From Lithospermum erythrorhizon (Eukaryota > Streptophyta > Magnoliopsida > Boraginales > Boraginaceae), in contig JADFUC010000369.1 in NCBI GenBank assembly GCA_019722365.1, positions 1-64,000 of the forward strand: 64,000 nt of DNA, read 5' to 3'. The translations under genes were made by a program, and so were the position numbers. This document shows, in pieces, positions 11,931-22,545 of this stretch. The notes under the pieces are model-generated. The model was not told the DNA's origin and searched no databases. It saw only the letters and a program-made list of their open reading frames with translations. Each line of letters starts with the position of its first letter. The first letter of the stretch is position 1.

Positions 11931-14316
11931 TGTCGTAGTTGTTTTATTTTACTGGTACTATATGACTTGAGGAGTTCGTTTACGTAGATTAACTATAGTG
12001 GTTGTTAGTTGGGAAATTTCAAAGGCGAGAATTTTTATTAGGTGGGTAGGCATGTAACTTGGTTCGTATGTCCGTTATTATAATATAATTTAGATTTAGA
12101 GTTGAGGGTTTATATTTCTAGAGTTGTGTTATTGCTTAGGGGAGAAGCCCAAGCCAAAAGCAAGCAGGACCCTTGCAATCCCTAAATATCTCACGGCACC
12201 GTCGTGCTTATCTTCGTCCAAAAAACCCTGAAACCACTTCCTTGTTTGAAGTGGCCGAACCCACACTTTGGTGAAGAAGAAAGATTTTTTTCTTCCGTTT
12301 TCATCTCTTCGTTTGTTGCTCTCGAAGATCTTAAAGTCGGTTTGCTCGTCCTCCCTCGTCGTCTTTCTCTGTGCCGAGGTAAGTTTGTAGTTTTGTGATA
12401 TTTTCTTAGAGATTATGGAGAGTTGACTATTAGTTGACTTTTGTTGACTTTGAATTTTGGGACTTTAAATGGTATAGAGTTTAAATCTAAACATGGATTA
12501 GGTGATTTGAGATGATTATAATCGATTTTTTGGGGTTGAAATGTTGATTTTTGAGAGGTTGGCTTTTGTTGACTTTTTAATTCGCTTTAGAATTTTATTA
12601 GCAGTATTATTTGGACTTTAATATAGTGGTTTTGGGTATAAGTTTTGATTTTTATGTTAAATTTGAGAGATTATGTTGATTTGAGTTGGGTAAAGTGAGT
12701 CGTATTTTGGGGTTTTGATTAAAGATTGTTATAAAGGGATAAATTAGTTGAGGAAAATGATTTATAGGTTGATTAAAATTGGTTTAAAATGTTAGTATTT
12801 TGGTTAAGGTGTTGGTGATTATGCTTCTTGAGTCGGGATGGTTGAAGTCGTCATTTTAATTGTCATCAAGCTTGTTCGTAATCTATATACTTAAGTTGGC
12901 AAGTTGTAACTAAAATGGGTGAAAAACTTATGAAATTGATTTAAAAGTTAGAGTTAAAATGGTAGTAAGTTGTAGTACGAATTGATCGGGTGTTTTTGAT
13001 TAGGCGTTGAGCGTGGGAAGAGACACGTGGACTAATTAGGCGGGGCGCTATTATTTGCTAGCCAAGGTGAGTATTTATCTCACGGGTGTTGATTAACTAC
13101 TTGATTGCGGATATGTGTATGTGTATGACTTTGTGTTAAATTGTATGTTGAATATGAATTGTTAGTTAGAGTTGTTGAATTAGATGTGCGTGGTTTCGTA
13201 GGTCGTATAGGTGTTTGAAGTGCCGAATTAGGTATTAGGATGAGTTGTACATGAGTTGATGATGTAGGTTGAGTTGTATTATCCGGTATTTACCTTATCT
13301 TGATTTATAAAGGGGTGTATTTTCTTCATCTATAGATTACGATTCGGTGATAGCTTGTAATAGAGCGGGGAATAAGTTTCTCCTATGAGTGAGTTGATTA
13401 TATCCGCATTAGTTGTAGAAATCTGGATTTATATTGAGTTGTTGAATTGATAAGTTTGTTGGAGTTGTTGAGTTGATAAAGGATTGTTGAGTTCTTTAAG
13501 TTGATAGAGTTGTTGAGTTGGTTGAGTGGTTTAGTTGTGGATTGAGTAGTATTATAGTTGTTCTCGAGTTGTGGACTTGAGTACGATTAGTTGTTGAGTT
13601 GTGATGTCGTCACTTATCGGGTTGATAGGGTAAGAGTCGAGTGGTTATTCACGTATTATTACGATGCTTTCGTCGTATTTATATTATTGTTGATTTCCGT
13701 TATTTGGAATGTTTATGGAAGTAGCAATTTATGAACATCTGGCGAAAATGATAATGAAATTACTAATGACCGTATTAAGATCTTAAGTGGAATAATATTA
13801 TATACTCTTTATCTATTGTATGCGATATCGACTACATTGATGCAGTATGCGTGATTGGAGGTTAATTTCATTCTTGAGGTATACATTAAGCTGAAACCGC
13901 AACTTAGCCTGTGTGTGTGTTATGGGCGGCGATTTCATTCTTGGAGTTGGCCAGTGGTGTTGGCAGTCTTGGGCTTGATATATCGTCTTTATAGACCTTA
14001 GGTGAGCGGTGGGTGGCGATTGATCCTGTGATCTCGTCTTTATATTGTAGTCGGGTTGTTTATATTGTTGTTGCTGGAATTACAGCTATTGTATGTTGAT
14101 ATTTATAGAGAAAGTGTTGTATTGGTTGTGTGTGTGGTTAGGAAACATCGCGATGGATTCTTTCTTTAAAAATGTTCTTGTCGGGTTGTATAGTGTTGTT
14201 GGGTTATTTGAGACGGGGTCTCTTTTAAATTTGAAGTAATCCGTCGATTGAGCCTAAATTGTGCATGATTTGGACTAATGCAACCTGTGAGGCGTCTGAC
14301 TGAGGCGGGTCGTTAC
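11931..14316 (+). repeat. 3' LTR of the gypsy element
   Basis: It is a direct repeat of 4808-7180, starting TGTCGTAGTTG and ending near GCGGGTCGTTAC at 14305-14316. Sequence after the end (TCAGAGCC) differs from that after the 5' LTR, as expected at an insertion boundary. Confidence 0.78.
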
Positions 14317-17150
14317 TCAGAGCCGGTGTATGAGGTGATAGCGAAAGATGTTGAAGCAGCGTTGCTTAACTGGCACATCTTCTGACGGCGCTTAGCGACT
14401 TGTTGTTGTAGAGTGGGACTTAGTGGTTGGCTCGCTTTGGATTTAGTGAGATTTGACCTCGCTTGGGGCTTAGTGATTTGGGCGCCGCTTGATTTAAGCT
14501 TTGAAGTTGCGTCGAGCCAGGCTTCCTGCTTGATGGCATGGCGAGAACTTGTTGTTGTAGAGTGATGATCGAGTATGAAGGTGGAGCGTTCCGGCGCTTG
14601 TTGATGATCTTTGATCAAATGGCAGAGGGCCTTAGCGGTGTGTTTTACCTAGGATCGGTATAGGGTGAGCCAGCCGATGTATTCACATATCGAGATTTGA
14701 TTAATCAGGCTTTGAAATTTATCAGTGTTCATCAAGTTTTGAATAATCGAGTACGTAGGCAATCGCAGACCAGATTCTTGAGAAACTTACGTCGAATTCT
14801 CGTGATTTTGCTTGAGCTTGAAGGATTATTGGTTTTGTGCAATAATCAGCAATTTTTAAGTATTTTGGCGAATGGGCGTTTTTCGACCACCGCGGAGTGT
14901 CTATTTGGCGGTTTTAAAACATTTAACCCAAAAATTTGAGAGCGTTCTGTATCTTACCTGAGGTTTGTGTGTTTCGGTTGTGTGATTTTTTGGTTGAATT
15001 GTGGATGAAATTTTCGGTCAAAATAAGGGGGTATTTATAGGTTTCTGGGCCTCAGATTACCATTTTATAGATTGGCGATTTGATTTCGGTGGATGTGTCT
15101 TGTGAGTTGAATTTTGAGGCGAATTTGGGCCAGGTCGGATAATTTAAAGATTCTTGGTGGTAAAGTAACTATTTTAGGCGCCTCTTTTTATTATTAAAAG
15201 AAGGTTCGGATGCTTTTTATAGGTCGAATATTTCATGTGTGTGCAGGCGATTTTTTTGCGTAGCGGCTTACGGTCACGATTTTGGACCACGTAACTTGTG
15301 GAGTCCTTATTTTTGAGCATGAAAACTTGTGAGTCTTGATTAAACATGTAGTTTGTAGATTCTTCGTTTAGCGCGTGGCTTGAGCGTCCCGTTCGGCCGA
15401 GGTTTGATCCCGATAAGTGTTAGGGTTTTCGAGCCTAATTTTATCTAACATTATCTTGGTACATTTTCTTGGGATCCTATTTCGATTTCAACACTTGGGT
15501 TAGTGTGTAAGCCTTGTGCATGTGATTAAGCTCAGGGAGGCGATTCTGGGAGGGTTTGATTTGATTTAAGTTTTAATCGAGAGCACTGTCAGTACTTAAT
15601 GGCGTTTTAGTGGTTCGTACTTAATTAATTTGATTAATTAAATGTAATCGATTTAATTATTTCTTTTGATAAATTTTGGTCTCTACCCCGTCGATGCTCG
15701 AGAATTGAAATGGAAAAATCGTTAAACTAAAAATCGCGTTTGAGTATGAGTCCATCAGTCCAAGAAATAAGCCTTTGTCCCGTGAATATGTCGTCTTGCT
15801 CTGATTCACACAATCTAAATCTCAATCCTAATTTCTCCTCGAAGTCCGCAACTCTACGGTCCACACTCCACACCCTACCATGCCATAAAATCATGTAGTA
15901 ATTGTATATGACTACATTCAAGATATAAAATAGTTTTGTTTAAATAAGAGGATTTCCTATTTTTCTTAACAAACTTTACTTATGAAAAAGATCCAAACTA
16001 TACAATAAAGGAGCCTTGTCTTCTTAACAAATAATTTTGTTATAATTAGGTGCGTTTGAAAAAATATGAAATCGTATTGAAATATGAGCCGATTTACAAT
16101 GTTATATGTAGAATGAAACGAGACAAAAAGAATAGAAAGACAAACTTTTTTGAAAAGCAATGTTATATGAAAGAAGAGCGGAGACAAAAAATAGGAGGAC
16201 AAACTTTTGAAAAAGAAACTAGCGTATAATGAGGAAGCGCTTAAAAATAAATAATTCTTTCAAAGAATCAAATCAGGATCAATATATGTCGTACTCGATA
16301 TTTTCTTAAATTCTCTTAAACTTGTATATGTGTGAATTAATTGAAATATTAGATAGCTTAAATTGAGACTGTGCTTAAATTTGTATGTGATAGTCGACTG
16401 TGTATATAAGTGGTAAAATATATAACATATGTCATTATACGAAATATTTCATTTATTATTTGAAATTTAAGAGAGTTTGTCTTTGCACAAAAGAGTTAGA
16501 AATTTCAAGTTGTATCTTAAACATCCTTTCCACTTCTTTCCTCGCTCTCAAATTGATCAAAATAAAAATCATTTTTAAAATTTCAATGTTAGATAAAAAC
16601 GCCCACACACTTTGGGATGAAGAGTGTAACAAAAATGTGGATCATCGTAGTTTTCCAAGAGTAGTTGCTATTTGTAAAGCAAGTATAATACTCCATGTTA
16701 GTTCTTGAAAAATTGACGTCTATTTCGATGCACGATATAACTTTAGTACTCCGTATTTGATAATGGAATAACCAATCAACATTGTAGCAGTAAAGGAGCC
16801 TACAATCTTTTCCCATCTAGAAGGATTGACGAGATTATTGGCTGTTAACTCAAGTTGATTTTGAATGGATGGCTTAGATATTAAGGCGAGATTCAAGAGA
16901 GTTAAAGTGGTTTATCCTAATGTAACGTCGGCCATCACAGAGATTCTGTAAGTCGCCGTCGATGGATGACGGCAATAAAAGGCTTCGTTTGACATTAATA
17001 ATAATAAAAATACTGGCTTTTTTGTCATTAGGGGTGGCTATAATAATACAAATCGCTTGTGTCTATTTCGAATGCTGTCCAAAAATACAACATAGGGAAA
17101 GTATATGAGGCCCTTGATAAGGAAGTGTCTGAATTACAATATCTGTCGAC
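14317..17150. other. Intergenic or decayed repeat DNA, no gene recognised
   Basis: 14317-15700 is moderately GC-rich with no frame longer than about 100 codons that I can assign. 15700-17150 is AT-rich. Short open frames (such as 14313-14618 on - and 16400-16708 on +) show no domain. No RNA gene or clear regulatory element was seen. Confidence 0.4.
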
Positions 17151-17159
17151 AACGCGGAA

Positions 17160-18120
17160 ATGGCCGATGAGAAATTCCTATGCACGCGCCGTATGAACTT
17201 GATGCGAGGCTATCGATGCGACTTCTCGACAACACCGGTGATCAATACGCCCGGCACTGGCATACAACGCCCGTAGAATAGAAATTAAATTATTAGTAGT
17301 GAAATCTGAAATATATGTGAGCTTGATAAAGTAGCATATATTCGTACTTATATATATAACGTAATGCTTATACATTAACAGGCTACACAATAATATTTGT
17401 TCACAAATCACAGAGTTTACTAAACATGATATCGCATATGACTTTATAACCGTCAGCAGTGCATATTCGTTTAAGGAAAACAATGTCATCTAAGTAAATC
17501 AAATGAGGAATCGCTCATAAATAATACACATGTAATCCGCCTCAAATAATACACGCATGAAGAGAATCCACCTCCAAATAATACACATATGAAATCCACC
17601 TCCATGTCGAGATGAGGCCTCGCCAATCCTCACTGGGCCGAGGCTACGCTCTCGATGTGCATATCGCACAGGCCTCCGAATCCACTTGAGTACACCCATG
17701 TAATATCTTGCTTTACTTGAGCACTCCCGTCGAGTCACCTTATTCGGCCGGAAATAACATCTAGCTTGATAAGCCTTTGTCTATGTAGCGGCCTTGTGTA
17801 CTGACTACACCTTGGTATTGTGACGCAGATCTCGCTAACATGGATAGCATTCCTGACTATCTGCATAATACAAATCACGATCTCAATTTATCTCGCTTAA
17901 ATATACCTCGTAATCACCGATTATTCCGTCATATGAATCATAAATCGGAATTTACACATAATATCGATCATAATCTCAATTATTTCATAATATGAATCAT
18001 AATCACATATGTCACATATCGAGAATAGTTTTGAGGCAACACGTGCAAAATATATAACATAATATGAAAGGTCTAGTAAGTAAGAGATTTGTACCTCGAG
18101 CCCAAAAGCGTGTGATGACT
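17160..18120 (-). repeat. Gypsy-type LTR fragment, minus strand
   Basis: This stretch is the reverse-complement relative of part of the LTR at 55.7-58.1 kb. Repeats of AATCCACCTCCA with AATAATACACAT at 17520-17620 mirror the GGAGGTGGATTC and ATTATTTGTGGAGG units at 57290-57365. GAGATTTGTACCTCGAGCC at 18087 mirrors GGCTCGAGGTGAGTACAAATCTC at 56866-56889. The spacing between the two landmarks is about 500 bp here and 420 bp there. The fragment carries no coding sequence. Its outer limits are approximate. Confidence 0.5.
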
Positions 18121-18655
18121 GGCGTCCTCGTGCTAGATCGGGCTCGACTCCTAGACCTATGATGAGGATGATGAGGAGAAGCTGAAATCCACCGCTTTGA
18201 TCACGAGTTTAGAGACAATCGATGAGAGAAATGGAAGAAATTGCAGGGAAGTGATTCGGCCAAGAGGGAAAGAAGGGGAATGGATGAGGATGAAGATAGT
18301 GGTGGTAGGTGGGATATTTAGGGGAAAGAAATTTGAGTTCCGTTAGGTTTAGGTTAATTACACACCTTGGCAAATCACCAGCCAGGCGATTTAAGATTTG
18401 TGTTGCTAGAGCATATATTCTTGCTCGTCTAAAAGTACTGTCTCGATATAATAATCTATTCCAAAATTATTTATACTGGGGTCATACAGGCAATATACCG
18501 CCCAGGCCGATTTGTTGAATTACTCATTACCGACCTCGAAATTTTTAATTTACTTGAAATACACCACCGAGAAACTTATATACTATGACATAATATTGAT
18601 AAGGAGCAGTTATTAAATCTATGCGAACTCTTGTAGCAATAGAGTTAACAAAACA
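18121..18655. other. No gene recognised
   Basis: A purine-rich segment at 18160-18320 (GATGAGGATGATGAGGAGAAG type) may be the leader part of the - strand LTR just upstream. The remainder is AT-rich, with nothing I can assign. Confidence 0.35.
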
Positions 18656-18659
18656 CCAC

Positions 18660-18872
18660 TTTTTCTGAGGGTGGCGAGTTGGTGGAATAGGTGATTTTAT
18701 GATGACCCGTGAGGTCATGAGTTCGATTTCTGACATTTTATTGGTCGAGCTTGTCGCGCGGGGGCTTTAGTGTGGTTTCTTGGTGACGTGGTTTGTAGTT
18801 TATTGTGTTGGTCAGGGGTTTATAGTCTTGTATTTCGAATAGTAGCGATTTAGGGTCCCCGTTTAAAAAAAC
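18660..18872 (+). mobile_element. tRNA-derived SINE-like element
   Basis: The head looks like a pol III promoter: an A-box-like GGTGGCGAGTTGGTGGAATA followed about 35 bp later by a B-box-like GAGTTCGATTTC. A non-tRNA body of about 130 bp follows, ending in an A-run (AAAAAAA at 18866). Length and order fit plant SINEs. I could not identify target-site duplications or the family. Confidence 0.5.
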
Positions 18873-18914
18873 CTACCATATATGATAGGTATTTGCTTTA
18901 TAATCTCAATTTAA

Positions 18915-19105
18915 GGGGTCATGCTACATTCGTGTCACTTGAGAAGTACGTAGGAGGCAAATGCGTGGGATGTCCAGTGACAAGTGTCTTGATAGTTGTT
19001 CATAAACCCGATACTCATGCGAGATTGGCTCAGGGAATCGAACCCAGCTAGAGATGAAGGCTAGAGATGCATGACGGCCGGTCATTTTTTTACCCGGTGG
19101 TATGT
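18915..19105 (-). mobile_element. Possible second tRNA-derived SINE or tRNA-like fragment
   Basis: On the - strand GGGTTCGATTCCC (19032-19044) is a perfect pol III B box. An A box is not clear at the expected distance and no cloverleaf can be drawn with confidence, so this is not called as a tRNA gene. It lies just beside the + strand SINE-like unit. Confidence 0.35.
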
Positions 19106-19146
19106 CAGGGAACAATTTAATTCAAATAAGAGAAGCTACATATATG

Positions 19147-19400
19147 TTATGGAAATAATGGATGTCTTGACTTGTCAACCAAGTCGTCTTGTTTAGCAAG
19201 AAAAGTGATGGCTTGATTAAGAAGAAATTAGGCTACTTGTTTCTGCGTCGGGCCAATATGTATTGTATTGTGAAGCCTATAAATAGGCACCTTTGTAATG
19301 TATTGAACATCGAGCAATAAAATCTATTCTCCTCTGTTGCTTATTACTGCATGCATTTCATTTGTTAGTTATATTAAATAATGTGACTTGGCAGTGGAGC
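19147..19400 (+). repeat. Copia-type LTR fragment with TATA box and poly(A) signal
   Basis: The sequence starts TGTTATGGAAATAATGG and contains a TATA box in a retroelement-like setting (CCTATAAATAGGC at 19277), followed about 40 bp later by AATAAAATC and a pyrimidine-rich stretch. This spacing of TATA and poly(A) signal is typical of short copia or TRIM LTRs. No partner LTR was found in the window, so it is a solo LTR or a remnant. Confidence 0.45.
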
Positions 19401-20816
19401 ACACGAGTTGGGACCGTCGTCAACTTGAATAATCGGAGTCGCGGCGATGGATAGCGATAAAAATGACTTCATTAGCGTGATAATAATAAAAATAATACAA
19501 CTTCGTCCATCGGTGAACTAACGACTCTTCTGACAAGCTGAAAAGTAATAATATAAATACAACGCTGATAAACAATGGGTTTTACAACTTCAGAGGCAAC
19601 CATGATAATTATTACGTTGCAACAAAACTCCAAAGAAGATAAAAGTATGATTTTGGAATTATTTGAGCGCGTAGCCACTCGCAGATGTGACTACTGTTGA
19701 TGCATCTCGGTCGTCCACATGACAACCCTGGGCATAAACGCCGCGTAGGGAAATAGGGAGTCATTGGGAAGCAGTGAATACAAATATCCGCGAGTTAACC
19801 AGCGTTATCATACAAAGCAAGGGTTAATTTAAGTCCTTTACCTATTTAAAAGGCTGTATACCTCAAGGGATTTATATTTTATATCTTCTTCGCGCGATAT
19901 AAATCTTTCACTTAATGATTTTCCAACTAACACCGATAAACCCTTGTCAATGACTTACTCGCGATGCCTTAATCACAAGAGAGATATCTCTACATTTTAT
20001 CTTTAGGGAAGTATAGGTAATTCGATATAATATACAACTCGAAAGACATCTTCTGGCTCAACCAATTATCTTTGGATTCGCTTTAGAAAGTCTTCTCCCC
20101 GTTATAATTAAATCTGCTCACATGATATACGAATGTTTATCGTAAGAACCTCAAATCATTTCATTGTTTTGTAAGTTTCTTGTATATCTTAAATCGAATA
20201 ACTTGAAATGCGAAATTATCTCGCCCAAATTCTTCATTCCGTCTAGGGGCTTATTCACCTGATAGTATCGGCGTCGTGGTTGCGTCATGCTTATATACTA
20301 ACACGTTTGAATCGACTTTTCCTTTATATATAAAATATCAACATCATCTATATAGATTATGAATGTGGTTTATAATTTTTATGCCTGTGCCTCATTGAAG
20401 TTATCTCGACGTTAACCAACTCGCTTTTAACCTTAAAGGATGTATAGCGATTATCTGGCGCAGAATCGCGAAAAATATGATAATATTATCGATAATCAAC
20501 TTTGAAACCTAATTGACATAATTTACGTCGAAAGCGACATCTAGTATAATCGGCCTTGATATCCATAACCAATAAATGAGTCATAAAGCAGACCACTTTG
20601 CGTCATAGAAAATTTAAGCAATGTCGAGATATGTCTGAAAGTACCGATAAAGCGTAGCGTCGCTGAGAATAAGATCGGAGAGACTTGACAAGGACTATAA
20701 CTCTAGTCGCCAAAACATCTATACCGTATCTCCTGTTATACTAACGCCAATGCGTATATGCTTTCGTCCAGATGCGCCAGGAATGGACCAATCGGCTAAT
20801 AAACCCCGTATCTTGT
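19401..20816. other. No gene recognised
   Basis: AT-rich DNA with scattered CG dinucleotides. All frames are short. It may be the interior of a decayed element belonging to the LTR fragment at 19147, but no polyprotein motif could be read on either strand. Confidence 0.35.
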
Positions 20817-21122
20817 GAAGTATAAGGCGAGCAACGCTATACCGTAGTATAAGGCAGCGCCGACAATACGCATATGAAAGTGATCATAAAGACTCGTACA
20901 TTTCTTATACGAAGTATAAGGCCAAACCGTACTTATACACACTAAGTATAAAGGCCACAAACGATACCTTAGCGACAAGCGATCATAAAAAGAGTCATAC
21001 GCTCTTATCTTAGAAGTATAAGGCCAAGCAGCTGCTCTCGCGCTAAGTATAAGGCCACGCCCGCTTGATACTGCGGCAAAGTGATCATAGATAATCATAA
21101 ACTCTTTATCTGCAAAGTATAA
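20817..21122 (+). repeat. Tandem repeat, about 100 bp period, three copies
   Basis: The phrase AAGTATAAGGCC recurs at 20818, 20912 and 21014, and partly (AAGTATAAGACC) at 21115. Each unit also contains a second AAGTATAAGGC-like block about 20-50 bp later, then GTGATCATAAA or GCGATCATAAA, then a CTCTTATCT-type end. Units are about 94, 102 and 101 bp long and imperfect. Confidence 0.65.
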
Positions 21123-22150
21123 GACCAATAGCGTCGCGTATCACCCAAGGAAGAAGGAGAGTCGCAACCCAATAAATCCCGACTATAAAGATTACGTATC
21201 CTAATACTGAGTCACCGAAGTCACGTATAGCCCAGCCGAAACACCTCCGGAAGGCAACTAGCACTACTCTGTTCACGTCAATATCAAGAACACGGCTAAG
21301 CGTCACCATGGTCAAAAATCAACTGAGCCGCGGCGAGGCCGCGAGAAATCTGAAGTGCTGAAGCCAGTACGGAAACGAGAAATCGGCGAGGCCACGGAAC
21401 ACAAGAAACATAAGTTAAGATTTCAAGCTATTCTTTTACCTCGAAAAGCGAATCTTGGCCAGCGAGAAATACAATCACGTAATCATATCATGGCTCGCAC
21501 AAATAGATACGCACGTAATCATACATGATGACAAGTATACTATTCTCATGTCATTATCCTGATGACATGTTTCGCACAATTTAAAATGAAATGCGTAATG
21601 TAGCATAGTGAGATAAGTACTCGCCTTGGTTAGCAATAAGCGTCGAATCTATTTACATCAGTGCCACTTCCGTTCGCGTCATCAAAACACTGAAAATATA
21701 ATTACTACTCTGACAATTTTAATGCTTATGCTTAATTCCATCCCACTAGGCTTTTGACCCATTTAGTTATAAATTGACAACTTAAGTATCTGATTACTAA
21801 TTATGTTCAATGGCAAATTCACAATGGCAATTTCAAGCTTAAGTCACGATTTTGAAATAATAATTGGTGGCGAGGGCAAAGGGATATATAATGGCACCGC
21901 CCACGACTTGATGGCGCGAGCTTGATGCGTAGCTTAGTCGGAAGGATGATCGGAGGCATCCACGGATGTGGCCTGACTCCACTTTTCAGTATCAAGTTTA
22001 GATCCTCCATTGATATTATTCTACAAATTTTGTGAAGCTAGTCTTACAGCTGAAATATATCAATGGTAAATCATATATTATATATATTGTCATGAATAGA
22101 TTTAATGATTAGTATTTCATATCATGTATTATATATATGTAAAAAGTCGA
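21123..22150. other. No gene recognised
   Basis: Mixed sequence, AT-rich towards the right. The open frames at 21106-21315 and 21819-22010 (both -) have no recognisable domain. Confidence 0.35.
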
Positions 22151-22154
22151 GTCT

Positions 22155-22545
22155 ACCGATGTCTTGATTCAATGAATCCAAGCAGTAAATAAATATATTT
22201 AGAAAGTTGTCAGTCTAGAGCGGTGATTGATGAATACCCGGCGATAAATAAATAGACTATAAATTAAGTAGCGGCGGTGATTGATGAATCGGCGGTAAAT
22301 AAATAATATAGACTAAAAAGTAGTGAATTCGACCCGGCGGTGAATAAATATAGGCTAGAAAGTAGTGAGGTCGACCAAATGTGATTCAATAAATCCCGAC
22401 GGTGATTGATATAGTAGAAAGTAGTCGGGTCGGCCAAATGAGGTGATTAAATGAATCATTGTGAATAAATATAGGCTAGAAAATGTCAAGTCGGCCAAAG
22501 CGGTGATTAGCGAATCACGATGATAGATAAATATGTCGTCGGTGG
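22155..22545 (+). repeat. Minisatellite-like tandem array, about 55-65 bp period
   Basis: About six or seven imperfect copies of a unit built from GGTGATTGATGAATC, then GGCGGTAAATAAATATA, then GGCTAGAAAGTAGT and GTCGGCCAAATG. The array begins around ATTCAATGAATCCAAGC (22168) and ends near GATGATAGATAAATATG (22516). Copies differ by point changes and deletions of whole sub-blocks. It has no coding potential across copies. Confidence 0.7.

Larger units (their letters stand above)
4808..14316 (+). mobile_element. Decayed full-length Ty3/gypsy chromovirus (Tekay-like)
   Basis: The element has the full LTR-retrotransposon layout in order: 5' LTR (4808-7180), primer site for initiator tRNA-Met, gag remnant, reverse transcriptase, RNase H, integrase, chromodomain-like tail, and 3' LTR (11931-14316). 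The LTRs begin with TG and are nearly equal in length (about 2373 and 2386 bp). Long LTRs plus a chromodomain after integrase point to the Tekay/Del branch of chromoviruses; the branch assignment is inference. Protein domains are recognisable only as fragments in shifting frames, so the copy cannot make a polyprotein. I could not confirm a target-site duplication, and the outer ends carry an uncertainty of several bases. Confidence 0.82.

Noticed and set aside
16400..16708. 102-codon open frame as a gene
   Set aside because: AT-rich with biased, low-complexity residues and no homology I can recognise; an overlapping - strand frame is also open.
18915..19105. tRNA gene on the - strand
   Set aside because: The B box is perfect, but no acceptor stem, anticodon arm or A box at proper spacing could be drawn.
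20817..22545. CRISPR-like array from the regular repeats
   Set aside because: The units are imperfect and long, with no constant short repeat and unique spacers, and the DNA is plant nuclear.
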